From the NCBI GenBank assembly GCA_016930895.1, contig JAFGFV010000618.1:1-7663 (forward strand): 7,663 nucleotides of DNA, written 5' to 3'. This stretch comes from Spirochaetales bacterium (GTDB lineage: Bacteria > Spirochaetota > Spirochaetia > SZUA-6 > DRHE01). A program made the position numbers and the translations under genes. Within the stretch, counting starts at the first letter, position 1, and each line of letters opens with the position of its first letter. The notes under the pieces are model-generated. The model was given only the letters and a program-made list of their open reading frames with translations, was not told the DNA's origin and made no database searches. Shown here in pieces: positions 1 through 6,356 of the stretch.

Positions 1-429
1 CCGGTGATCCGGTACCGCACCGGGGACCTGAGCCGGCTGCTGGAGGGGCCCTGCCCCTGCGGGCGCACCTTCCGCCGGATGCAGCGGGTGTCCGGGCGCA
101 CGGACGATCTGATCTTCGTGCAGGGACTCAAGATCCTGCCCTCGCAGATCGAGGAGATCCTGCTGGAGGCGGAGGGCACCGCCCCGCATTACCGGATCCT
201 GCTCGACCGCGCCGAGGGCCAGGACACCGTGGAGGTCCAGGTGGAGGTCCTCGAGGAGTTCATGGCCATCGACGAGCTCAAGAGCCTGGAGAAGCTCAGG
301 GACCGGATCGCAGGCCGGCTCGAGGCGGTGCTGGGGCTCTCCGCCCGGGTGACCCTGGTGGAGCCCCGCTCCCTGGTGCGGGAGAGCGGGGGCAAGATGC
401 GCCGGGTCGTGGACAGGCGGAGCCGCTGA
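1..429 (+). CDS. paaK: Phenylacetate-CoA ligase family protein, C-terminal part (5' end outside window)
   Basis: This is the C-terminal third of an ATP-dependent aryl-acid:CoA ligase (AMP-forming, ANL superfamily). The frame is open from base 1 and has no stop upstream, so the gene begins outside the window and the valine codon at 4 is not a real start. Visible motifs are IRYRTGDLSRL (the hinge/A8 region), GPCPCGR, the GRTDDLI stretch, and the end of the C-terminal lid with SGGK, whose lysine (codon 394-396) matches the catalytic lysine of PaaK enzymes. It aligns along its whole length with the complete paaK at 2042-3331, so the two are paralogues. The product would activate phenylacetate or a related aryl acid in the cytoplasm; the exact substrate cannot be read from this fragment. 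The aminotransferase starts 2 bases after its stop, which suggests one transcript. Confidence 0.9.
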   Translation, partial: PVIRYRTGDLSRLLEGPCPCGRTFRRMQRVSGRTDDLIFVQGLKILPSQIEEILLEAEGTAPHYRILLDRAEGQDTVEVQVEVLEEFMAIDELKSLEKLRDRIAGRLEAVLGLSARVTLVEPRSLVRESGGKMRRVVDRRSR

Positions 430-431
430 GC

Positions 432-1607
432 ATGGCAATCGCCAAACGCATCTCCGAGCAGATGGCCGGGTCCTCCTGGATCCGCAAGATGTTCGAGGAG
501 GCCGAGGGCCTGCGGCGGCAGGGGGTGGAGGTGTTCGACTTCACCCTGGGCAATCCCCGGATCGACCCGCCGGCGCGCTTTACCGAGGCGCTGATCGAGG
601 TGGCCCGCTCCGAGTTTCCGGGCAAGCACGGCTACATGCCCAACGCGGGCCTGGCCGACGTCCGGGAGGCGGTGGCCGCCTACGTGAGCCGGGAACAGGG
701 GGTGAGCCTGGACGCGCGCCACGTGATCATGACCTGCGGGGCCGCCGGTGCCATGAACGTGGTGCTCAAGGCGGTGCTGAATCCCGGCGACCAGGTCCTG
801 ACCAGCGCTCCGTATTTCGTCGAGTACGGGACCTACGCGGAGAACCACGGGGGGGCGCTGGTCCCGGTGCCGGCCCGGGGGGATTTCGACCTCGACGTGG
901 AAGCCCTGGCCCTGGCGGTCTCGCCCCGCACGGCGGCGATGATCCTCAACTCCCCGAACAACCCCACCGGCAGGGTCTACCCCGAGGCGACCATCCGGGC
1001 CCTGGGAGAGGCCCTGGAAACCAGGAGCCGCGAGATCGGCCGGCCGATCCTGCTGGTGAGCGACGAGCCCTACCGCAAGCTCGTCTACGACGGCGCGGTG
1101 GTGCCCAGCGTCATGCAGGCCTACCGCAACAGCGTCGTGCTGACTTCCTATTCCAAGGACCTGTCGATTCCCGGGGAGCGGATCGGCCTGGCGGCCGTGC
1201 ACCCGGATGCCGACGGCAGCGAAGAGCTGGTGGCGGCCCTGACCGTGTGCAACCGAAGCCTGGGCTACGTGAACGCCCCGGTGCTCATGCAGCGGGTGGT
1301 GGCGCGGGTGCAGGGCGAGAGCGTGGACGTGGAGATCTATCGACGCAACCGCGACGCCCTGTACCAGGGGCTGACCGAGCTGGGCTACGAGCTGGGCCGG
1401 CCCGAGGGGGCCTTCTACCTCTTCCCCAAGGCCCCCGGTGGGGACGAGCTCGCCTTCGTGGCCGCCCTGCGCCGGGAGCGGGTCCTGGCGGTTCCGAGCA
1501 GCGGCTTCGGCATCAAGGGGTACTTCCGGCTCGCCTACTGCGTGGAGCCGGAGACGATCCCCGGCTCCCTGCCGTCCTTCGCGCGGGCCGTCGCCCCCTA
1601 CCGGTAG
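432..1607 (+). CDS. PLP-dependent class I/II aminotransferase
   Basis: The 391-residue product has the usual length of a fold-type I aminotransferase. Clear family motifs are NSPNNPTG (173-180), SDEPY with D211 (contacts the PLP ring nitrogen) and Y214, SYSKDLS with the Schiff-base lysine K242, R250 eight residues later (PLP phosphate), and FRLAY with R366, the likely substrate-carboxylate arginine. It would move the amino group between an amino acid and a 2-oxoacid in the cytoplasm. The ATG at 432 is preceded by GGAG (419-422) at 9-base spacing, inside the upstream ligase gene, whose stop is only 2 bases away. The neighbouring aryl-CoA ligases and ACT protein suggest an aromatic or branched amino acid as substrate, but that is inference; family motifs alone do not separate aspartate-, alanine- and aromatic-specific enzymes. 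Confidence 0.93.
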   Translation: MAIAKRISEQMAGSSWIRKMFEEAEGLRRQGVEVFDFTLGNPRIDPPARFTEALIEVARSEFPGKHGYMPNAGLADVREAVAAYVSREQGVSLDARHVIMTCGAAGAMNVVLKAVLNPGDQVLTSAPYFVEYGTYAENHGGALVPVPARGDFDLDVEALALAVSPRTAAMILNSPNNPTGRVYPEATIRALGEALETRSREIGRPILLVSDEPYRKLVYDGAVVPSVMQAYRNSVVLTSYSKDLSIPGERIGLAAVHPDADGSEELVAALTVCNRSLGYVNAPVLMQRVVARVQGESVDVEIYRRNRDALYQGLTELGYELGRPEGAFYLFPKAPGGDELAFVAALRRERVLAVPSSGFGIKGYFRLAYCVEPETIPGSLPSFARAVAPYR

Positions 1608-2036
1608 CTACAGGGAGTACAGCTCCCGGTCCGACAGGACCCGGATGCCTCCGGCGGCGAGCACGGCTTCGGCCTCCGGGAAGCGCTCTACGTCCAGCAC
1701 GATGGCCGCCTGCCGACCCTCCTCGAGGGCGATCCCGTAGCAGTCCTCGATGTTGATCCGGTGGGAGGAGAGGGTCGCGAGCATGTCGTGGAGCCGCCCC
1801 GGGCGGTCGTCGATCAGGGCCACGACCACGGTGCGCTCGGTGACCGTGTAGTGGTGCCCCTTCAGGGCCTCGTGGGCCCGGGCGGGGTCGTTGACCAGAA
1901 TCTTGAGCACGCCGAACTCACCCTCGCTCGCCATGGTGATCCCCCGAATGTTGACGCCGGCCTCGGCCAGGATCTTGGTGACCGCTTCCAGCTTGCCGGG
2001 CTGGTTCTCCAGGAACACGGCCAGTTGGACCCCCAT
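1608..2036 (-). CDS. Tandem ACT-domain amino-acid-binding protein
   Basis: This small protein (142 residues) consists almost wholly of two ACT domains, about residues 3-68 and 71-138. Each opens with a beta strand and the typical loop plus helix: FLENQPGKLEAV followed by AGVNIRGI in the first, and LIDDRPGRLHDML followed by HRINIEDCY in the second. Stand-alone ACT pairs bind amino acids and act as regulators or allosteric subunits. This type is commonly found beside phenylacetate-CoA ligase and indolepyruvate ferredoxin oxidoreductase genes. No catalytic or DNA-binding domain is present. The ATG lies 5 bases past the paaK stop and has a strong Shine-Dalgarno sequence inside the end of paaK, so it is almost certainly co-expressed with it. 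A role in sensing an aromatic amino acid for this pathway is inference. Confidence 0.9.
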   Translation of the reverse strand: MGVQLAVFLENQPGKLEAVTKILAEAGVNIRGITMASEGEFGVLKILVNDPARAHEALKGHHYTVTERTVVVALIDDRPGRLHDMLATLSSHRINIEDCYGIALEEGRQAAIVLDVERFPEAEAVLAAGGIRVLSDRELYSL

Positions 2037-2041
2037 CCTCG

Positions 2042-3331
2042 CTATCCCTCCTTCCTGAAATCGCGGACCCGCTGGGCCTTGCCTTCCGACACGGGCAGGC
2101 TGGAGGGCTCGACCAGGTGGACGTTGGGTCCCACGCCCAGCTCCGCCCGCAGGTCCGCCGCGATCTTGCCCTGCAGCCGGTCCAGCTCCTTGAGAGTGCC
2201 CCGGAAGAGCTCTTCTCCCACCTCGACCTTGACCTCCAGGCGGTCCATGAAGTTTTCCTTGTGGATCTCGATCAGGTAGTTGTTGCCGATCCCCGGGATC
2301 GCCATCAGGGTCTTCTCGATCTGGATCGGGAAGATGTTGACCCCGTTGATGATCAGCATGTCGTCGCTGCGGCCCTGGATCCTGTCGATCCTGCGGTGGG
2401 TGCGCCCGCAGGGGCAGGGCCCGGGGATCAGGCGGGTCAGGTCACGGGTCCGGTAGCGGATCAGCGGCATGGCTTCCCGGTCCAGGGTGGTCAGCACGAG
2501 CTCGCCGATTTCTCCCTCCGGGAGCAGCTCCCCGGTGGCGGGGTCGATGATCTCGGGGTAGAACTGGTCCTCCCAGACGTGCAGGCCGTTCTGCTCCTGG
2601 CACTCGAAGGCCACTCCGGGGCCGCACATCTCCGACAGGCCGTAGGAGTTGTAGGCCTTGATCCCGTACAGCACTTCGATCCGGCGGCGGATCTCCTCGC
2701 TGTGGGGCTCCGCCCCGATGAAGGCGATGCGCAGGGCGAGGTCCCTCCGGGGGTCCATCTCCATCTCCGGGAACAGGCTCGCCAGCCTGAGCGCGTAGCT
2801 GGGCAGGATATGGACGACGGTGACCTCGAGGTTCTTGAGGAACCATATCTGCCGGCGGCTGTTTCCCGGACCGATGGGGATGGTCAGGACCCCGAGCCGC
2901 TCGGCCCCGTAGTGGAAGCCGATCCCGCCGGTGAACAGGCCGTAGCCCATCATGTTCTGGAACACGTCCTGGGGTCTGACCCCGGTGGCGTACATGCAGC
3001 GGGCGATCAGGTCGGCCCAACGATCGATGTCTCGCCGGGTGTGAAACACCACGGTGGGGTTCCCGGTCGTGCCCGAGGAGGAGTGCAGGCGCACCACCTC
3101 CTCCCGGTCCACGGTCAGGAACCCGTACGGAAAGCCGTCGCGCAGCTCCTGTTTCCCGGTGAACGGCAGGTCCGCCAGCTCCTCCAGGCAGGAGAGCTCG
3201 CGGAGCTTGCCGAGGCTCTGCCGGTAGAAGGGGCCCTGTCCGGCCCGGCGGATCGTGGCGTTGAGCCGCTGGAGCTGCAGCCGGGACAGCTCCTCTCGCG
3301 GCATGGTCTCCAATTCTCGTTCCCAGTACAT
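2042..3331 (-). CDS. paaK: Phenylacetate-CoA ligase (AMP-forming), complete
   Basis: The 429-residue protein has the normal length of PaaK enzymes, which convert an aryl acid such as phenylacetate, ATP and CoA into aryl-acetyl-CoA, AMP and pyrophosphate in the cytoplasm. Motifs in order: the ATP-binding loop SSSGTTGNP (84-92), GAEPHSEE (206-213), YGLSEMCGPG with E234, IRYRTRDL with the ribose-binding D297, GPCPCGR (304-310), GRSDDMLI (320-327), and the C-terminal SEGK with the catalytic lysine K418. The ATG at 3331 is preceded on its strand by a G-run (GGGGG, 6 bases away), and the mlaF stop lies 17 bases upstream. The downstream ACT gene and the opposite-strand aminotransferase point to breakdown, or reversible synthesis, of aryl-acetates from aromatic amino acids. 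Indole-acetate or hydroxyphenylacetate are alternative substrates that sequence alone cannot exclude. Confidence 0.94.
   Translation of the reverse strand: MYWERELETMPREELSRLQLQRLNATIRRAGQGPFYRQSLGKLRELSCLEELADLPFTGKQELRDGFPYGFLTVDREEVVRLHSSSGTTGNPTVVFHTRRDIDRWADLIARCMYATGVRPQDVFQNMMGYGLFTGGIGFHYGAERLGVLTIPIGPGNSRRQIWFLKNLEVTVVHILPSYALRLASLFPEMEMDPRRDLALRIAFIGAEPHSEEIRRRIEVLYGIKAYNSYGLSEMCGPGVAFECQEQNGLHVWEDQFYPEIIDPATGELLPEGEIGELVLTTLDREAMPLIRYRTRDLTRLIPGPCPCGRTHRRIDRIQGRSDDMLIINGVNIFPIQIEKTLMAIPGIGNNYLIEIHKENFMDRLEVKVEVGEELFRGTLKELDRLQGKIAADLRAELGVGPNVHLVEPSSLPVSEGKAQRVRDFRKEG
2046..2055 (-). promoter_or_regulatory. Strong ribosome binding site for the ACT-domain gene
   Basis: On the minus strand the bases read GGAAGGAGGG, ending 9 bases before the ATG at 2036. 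This is the best Shine-Dalgarno match in the leftward operon. It sits within the last codons of paaK, so the ACT protein may be translated efficiently and independently of ribosomes finishing paaK. Confidence 0.7.
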
Positions 3332-3348
3332 GCTCTACCCCCGATGGA

Positions 3349-4149
3349 TCACTGAGACGGCGTGTCGCCGTCTCCGAGGAGATCCAGGATGTCGGTATCG
3401 TAGGCCGCCGCGTCGCTCAGCACCTGGGTCAGGATCTCGATGACCTGCGGGTTGGTGCTCCTGCGCACGACCGCCAGGTCTGCGGCCTCCAGGACCCTGC
3501 CAGCCTTGAGCACCACCAGGTGGTTGGCGATCATGGCGGCCAGGTGGGCGTCGTGGGTGACGGCGATGATCGTGCAGCCCCTCTGATGCAGCTCCTCGAT
3601 GCGCTGCATCATCCGCTGGAGGCTCGCGTGGTCGATGGACGTGGTGGGATCGTCCAGGAACAGGAGCGAGGGCTCGAGCACGGTGGCGCGCAGGAACGAC
3701 ACCAGCTTCTGCTCCCCCGTAGACAGCTGGGCCGGACGCAGGTCGATCGAGTCGTCCAGTCCCATGGTCCGCAGCTGTGCCAGCACCCTGCGGCGGACCT
3801 CTGCCGGGGGTTGCCCGGGCTCGTGGTACTCGATGGGAAGCGCCAGATTGTCGTGCACCGACTTGTTGGCCCACAGGGCCCCGTCCTGGAACATGAAGCC
3901 GCTCGAACGCCGAAACTCCATGAGCTCGCGGTCCGACAAGTCCAGGAGCCGGCGGCCTGCCACGTACACCCGGCCCCGGTCCGGCACCAGCAGGCCCGCC
4001 GCCACCTTGAGAAGGGTGCTCTTGCCGCAGCCGGAAGGCCCCATGATCACGGTGCTCTTGCCCCGGGGAAACACCACGGAGACGTCCTCGATGGCCGAGA
4101 AATCCTCCGAAATCAGGGTAACGTTCTGCAGCTCGATCTCGGCATCCAT
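3349..4149 (-). CDS. mlaF: MlaF-type ABC transporter ATPase, with Asp for the catalytic Glu
   Basis: This is a single cytoplasmic ABC nucleotide-binding domain of 266 residues. It has Walker A GPSGCGKST (37-45), Q-loop Q88 in FMFQDGALW, signature LSTGEQ (142-147) in place of LSGGQ, Walker B LLFLDD (162-167) followed by PTTSID, and H-loop H199 in VTHD. FQDGALW after the Q-loop and the partner MlaE permease next door place it in the MlaF group, which powers phospholipid or other lipophile transfer across the cell envelope. Odd points are the Asp at 167 where the catalytic glutamate is expected and the altered signature. About 40 residues of acidic C-terminal tail follow the core. The start lies 4 bases past the permease stop with no clear Shine-Dalgarno, which suggests translational coupling. 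The substrate is unknown. Confidence 0.88.
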   Translation of the reverse strand: MDAEIELQNVTLISEDFSAIEDVSVVFPRGKSTVIMGPSGCGKSTLLKVAAGLLVPDRGRVYVAGRRLLDLSDRELMEFRRSSGFMFQDGALWANKSVHDNLALPIEYHEPGQPPAEVRRRVLAQLRTMGLDDSIDLRPAQLSTGEQKLVSFLRATVLEPSLLFLDDPTTSIDHASLQRMMQRIEELHQRGCTIIAVTHDAHLAAMIANHLVVLKAGRVLEAADLAVVRRSTNPQVIEILTQVLSDAAAYDTDILDLLGDGDTPSQ

Positions 4150-4153
4150 GGCG

Positions 4154-4948
4154 CTACAGGTAGTAGATCAGGGTGATGATGGCGTCGGCCAGGATGCACA
4201 GGGCAAAGGACTGGCTGACCGCGCGGATCGCCACCTGGGGAATCTCGGTGGTCGCCACCCGCACCTTGAGCCCCTGGTAGATCGCGGAGAACGAGATAAT
4301 GATGCCGAACACGAACCCCTTGACGAGGGAGGAGACCACGTCGATCACGGTCGCCGAGCCCAGCAGGTTGCGGAAGTACTCCTGGAGCTGGATCGGTTCG
4401 ATGAACTGGGTGATCACGAAAGAGCCGAACAGGCCAAAGAAGTTGAAGTAGATGGTCAGCAGCACGCTGGAGATGGTGACCCCCAGGAAGCGAGGGACCG
4501 CCAGGTAGGAGATGGGATCGATGCCCACGGCGCGGTAGGCCTCGATCTCGTGGGAGACCACCATGTTCCCGAGCTCGGTGGCGATGGCGGTGGCCGAGCG
4601 GGCGATGATCACGAAGGCGGTGAGCAGGGGGCCCAGCTCCCGGGTAATCACGATGATCAGGATCGTGTAGATGAGCTTGCCCTGGCCGAACCTGGGCAGA
4701 ATGGACTGCCCCTGCACCACGATCACCGCTGCCAGGGCCAGGGAGATCAGGGAGATGATCCCGATGGCCTCCACCGCGGTGAACAGGATCTGCATGACCA
4801 GGACCCGCCGGGCCACCCCGCGGTGGCGCACGAAGGGCAGGGACTCCCTGCCGACCTGGAGGAGGAAGCCGGTGGCGTAGAGAAAGTTGCCCACGGCGGT
4901 GCTGAACCATCTGCCGAGCCTGGCGATCATCCTTCGCCATGAGACCAC
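4154..4948 (-). CDS. mlaE: MlaE-type ABC transporter permease
   Basis: This is an integral inner-membrane protein of the MlaE/Ttg2B/YrbE family (264 residues; family about 250-270). It is recognised by TRELGPLLTAF (102-112), ARSATAIATELGNM (116-129), and the family hallmark HEIEAYRAVGIDP (133-145) leading into YLAVPR. Hydrophobic segments lie near 50-78, 92-118, 146-180, 203-226 and 240-263. An amphipathic N-terminal stretch of about 45 residues precedes them, as in MlaE. With the adjacent ATPase it would form the membrane core of a lipid transporter. The start is uncertain: GTG at 4948 gives 264 residues, while ATG at 4930 gives 258. Neither has a well-spaced Shine-Dalgarno; AAGG touches the ATG, and GAGGG lies about 30 bases before the GTG. 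It is the first gene of the leftward operon. No MlaD/MCE gene is in view. Confidence 0.92.
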   Translation of the reverse strand: MVSWRRMIARLGRWFSTAVGNFLYATGFLLQVGRESLPFVRHRGVARRVLVMQILFTAVEAIGIISLISLALAAVIVVQGQSILPRFGQGKLIYTILIIVITRELGPLLTAFVIIARSATAIATELGNMVVSHEIEAYRAVGIDPISYLAVPRFLGVTISSVLLTIYFNFFGLFGSFVITQFIEPIQLQEYFRNLLGSATVIDVVSSLVKGFVFGIIISFSAIYQGLKVRVATTEIPQVAIRAVSQSFALCILADAIITLIYYL

Positions 4949-4978
4949 ATTCTGCGAATGATTTCAATGATTTTCCCT

Positions 4979-5007
4979 CTGAACACTTCGCCCGTATTAC
5001 CGATAAT
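4979..5007 (+). promoter_or_regulatory. Possible sigma-70-type promoter for the amidohydrolase gene
   Basis: A -10-like GATAAT (5002-5007, 5 of 6 consensus bases) lies 17 bases after a -35-like CTGAAC (4979-4984, 4 of 6). Transcription would start near 5014 and leave a leader of about 78 bases before the ATG at 5092. The match is by eye against the enterobacterial consensus; no experiment or model supports it. Confidence 0.4.
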
Positions 5008-5008
5008 A
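4995..5008. promoter_or_regulatory. Near-palindrome overlapping the -10 region, possible operator
   Basis: The 14 bases TATTACCGATAATA are self-complementary except for one central pair (TATTA, a CCGA core, TAATA). They cover the rightward -10 candidate. On the opposite strand they contain TATTAT (5003-5008), which could be a leftward -10, although no good -35 accompanies it. A dimeric regulator bound here could govern both directions. This is inference from symmetry and position. Confidence 0.35.
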
Positions 5009-5073
5009 GATGGAGAAGATCGACGCGAAGAGCAGATGTTTGCCTCGATAGACCACGGGATGGCACGACACCA

Positions 5074-5080
5074 GGGAAGG
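5074..5080 (+). promoter_or_regulatory. Ribosome binding site deciding the amidohydrolase start
   Basis: GGGAAGG lies 11 bases before the ATG at 5092. It supports that start over the longer open frame reaching back to 4939, whose extra 51 residues would cross the intergenic promoter region and show no family similarity. Confidence 0.55.
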
Positions 5081-5091
5081 ATGGGCCGCAC

Positions 5092-6324
5092 ATGCTCCTG
5101 ACGTACTCTCTGAGCGGCATGACCGTCGTAACGCCGGAGGAGGCGGCCGCCGACGGCTGCCTCAGAGTCGAGAAATCGCGCCTCAGGCGTTCGCCCAAGG
5201 CGGCCAAGTACGATCTCAAGCTGCCGCCGGGCAGCTTCTGCTACCCGGCGCTCGTGAACGTCCACGACCACTTCCGGGGCAACTACCTGCCGCGCATCGG
5301 CCCCAGCAACGGCGACTTCTACCTGAACTGGTCCTACTGGGAGCGTGACCTGCGCAGCTCCCCGGTGCTCGACGAGAGGGCCAGGATCACGGTGGACGAC
5401 ATGTACCAGCTGTCGGCCTACAAGAACCTCTTCTCCGGGGTGGTGACGGCCAACGATCATTTCCCCCACGAGTTCAACGCCCCCTTTATCCCCCGGCTGC
5501 CGATCCGGGTGATCAGCGACTACGCGCTGGCCCACGAGTGCTCCTCCTTCGACCTCAAGTGGGGCGACGGAATCGAGGTCGAGCACCGGCGGGCGGTGGA
5601 GCGGGGCATCCCGTTTATCACCCACCTGGAAGAAGGATTTGACGCCGAGTCCCAGGCCGGGGTCGAGATCCTGGAGGCCTGCGGCTGCCTGGACGACCAT
5701 GATGTCCTGATCCACTGCATCGGTTTCTCTGACACCGACGTCCGCAAGGTCAAGGCGGCGGGGGCCACGGTGGTGTGGTGTCCGGCCTCGAACCTGTTCA
5801 TGTTCAACGTGACCTGCAAGATCCGCAAGATGCTCCAGCAGGGGGTCAACGTGGCCATTGGCACGGACTCCACCCACACCGGGTCGGTCAACCTGCTCGA
5901 GGAGATGCGCTTTGCCCGGCGGACCTACCGCCGCCTGTACGGGGAGGAGCTGGAGGCCAGGACGATCCTGCAGATGGTCACCGTGAATCCCGCCCGGGCC
6001 TTCTGGATCGGCCGCAAGACCGGCAGCATCGAGGACGGGAAGCTCGCGGACCTGCTGGTGCTGCGCCCCCGTCACTCCGACCCCTACGAGGCGCTGCTGT
6101 CGGCCCAGATCGAGGACATCGAGCTCCTTCTCCAGGAGGGTACACCCATCCTGGGTTCCGCGGAGCACGAAGAGCTGTTCGCCCTGCGGGAGTGCCCGTA
6201 CACCCGGGTCAGGGTCCGAGGCCGGGAGATGTGCGCCAAGGGCGACCCCGGCGGCCTGCTGGCGCGGGTGCGGCAGGCCGTCGGGCACAAGAAGGTTCTT
6301 GATTATTTGCCCCTTGACGGGTAG
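5092..6324 (+). CDS. Amidohydrolase-superfamily metal-dependent hydrolase or deaminase, substrate unknown
   Basis: The 410-residue product has a complete set of amidohydrolase metal and catalytic residues: HDH (H58, H60), THLEE with H178 and E181, IHCIG with H208, and GTDSTHTGS with D259. WCPASNLFMF (229-238) is typical of the cytosine deaminase/MTA-SAH deaminase/SsnA-like branch, which uses one metal ion and usually removes an amino group from a heterocycle. NPARAFW and the GSIEDGKLADLLVL stretch near residues 313-326 are the usual C-terminal signature before the small beta domain. The N-terminal beta domain looks reduced, and the segment after HDH (FRGNYLPRIGPSNGDFY) differs from textbook MTA/SAH deaminases, so I do not assign a substrate. 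The start is the ATG with GGGAAGG upstream. It is divergent from mlaE and 32 bases ahead of the cNBD-TPR gene. Confidence 0.88.
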   Translation: MLLTYSLSGMTVVTPEEAAADGCLRVEKSRLRRSPKAAKYDLKLPPGSFCYPALVNVHDHFRGNYLPRIGPSNGDFYLNWSYWERDLRSSPVLDERARITVDDMYQLSAYKNLFSGVVTANDHFPHEFNAPFIPRLPIRVISDYALAHECSSFDLKWGDGIEVEHRRAVERGIPFITHLEEGFDAESQAGVEILEACGCLDDHDVLIHCIGFSDTDVRKVKAAGATVVWCPASNLFMFNVTCKIRKMLQQGVNVAIGTDSTHTGSVNLLEEMRFARRTYRRLYGEELEARTILQMVTVNPARAFWIGRKTGSIEDGKLADLLVLRPRHSDPYEALLSAQIEDIELLLQEGTPILGSAEHEELFALRECPYTRVRVRGREMCAKGDPGGLLARVRQAVGHKKVLDYLPLDG

Positions 6325-6356
6325 TCTTGTGAAAGAACAGGAGCTGTAGCGACCCC

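Larger units (their letters stand above)
4949..5091. other. Divergent intergenic region between the mlaE operon and the amidohydrolase gene
   Basis: These 143 bases are the only sizeable non-coding stretch in the window and are clearly AT-richer than the genes on either side, mainly across 4955-5015. They must carry the control signals for both the leftward mlaE operon and the rightward amidohydrolase gene. Visible elements are a 9-base tandem repeat (AATGATTTC then AATGATTTT, 4957-4974), a near-palindrome at 4995-5008, a possible rightward promoter, and the amidohydrolase ribosome binding site. I see no convincing riboswitch or terminator fold in it. Confidence 0.75.

Noticed and set aside
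189..1202. Long minus-strand reading frame opposite the ligase and aminotransferase
   Set aside because: It lies antisense to two well-recognised proteins. Its translation is rich in His, Gly, Asp and Arg without family motifs, typical of open antisense frames in GC-rich DNA.
2117..3355. Long plus-strand reading frame opposite paaK (412 codons)
   Set aside because: The opposite strand encodes a full-length PaaK with all motifs. This frame is biased to Val, Asp, Gln, Leu and His, has no recognisable domain, and is a GC-driven shadow.
3599..4942. Plus-strand frame of 447 codons opposite mlaF and mlaE
   Set aside because: It spans the antisense of two recognised genes, and its second half is an Asp/Gly/His/Gln-rich string with no hydrophobic core, as expected from reading a membrane-protein gene backwards.
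4939..5091. N-terminal extension of the amidohydrolase frame by 51 residues
   Set aside because: The extension covers AT-rich intergenic DNA with promoter-like elements. The ATG at 5092 has a Shine-Dalgarno sequence and begins at the point where family-like sequence starts.
4113..5219. Minus-strand frame of 368 codons overlapping mlaE in another frame
   Set aside because: It overlaps the clear MlaE reading frame and the intergenic region, and is Pro/His/Arg/Gly-rich, which marks a shifted-frame shadow.
6314..6319. TTGACG as a -35 element for the cNBD-TPR gene
   Set aside because: It is a good -35 match, but no acceptable -10 lies 16-18 bases downstream. The 32-base gap is more simply explained by cotranscription with the amidohydrolase gene.
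6325..6356. Possible terminator between the amidohydrolase and cNBD-TPR genes
   Set aside because: No GC-rich hairpin followed by a T-run is present in the 32 bases.
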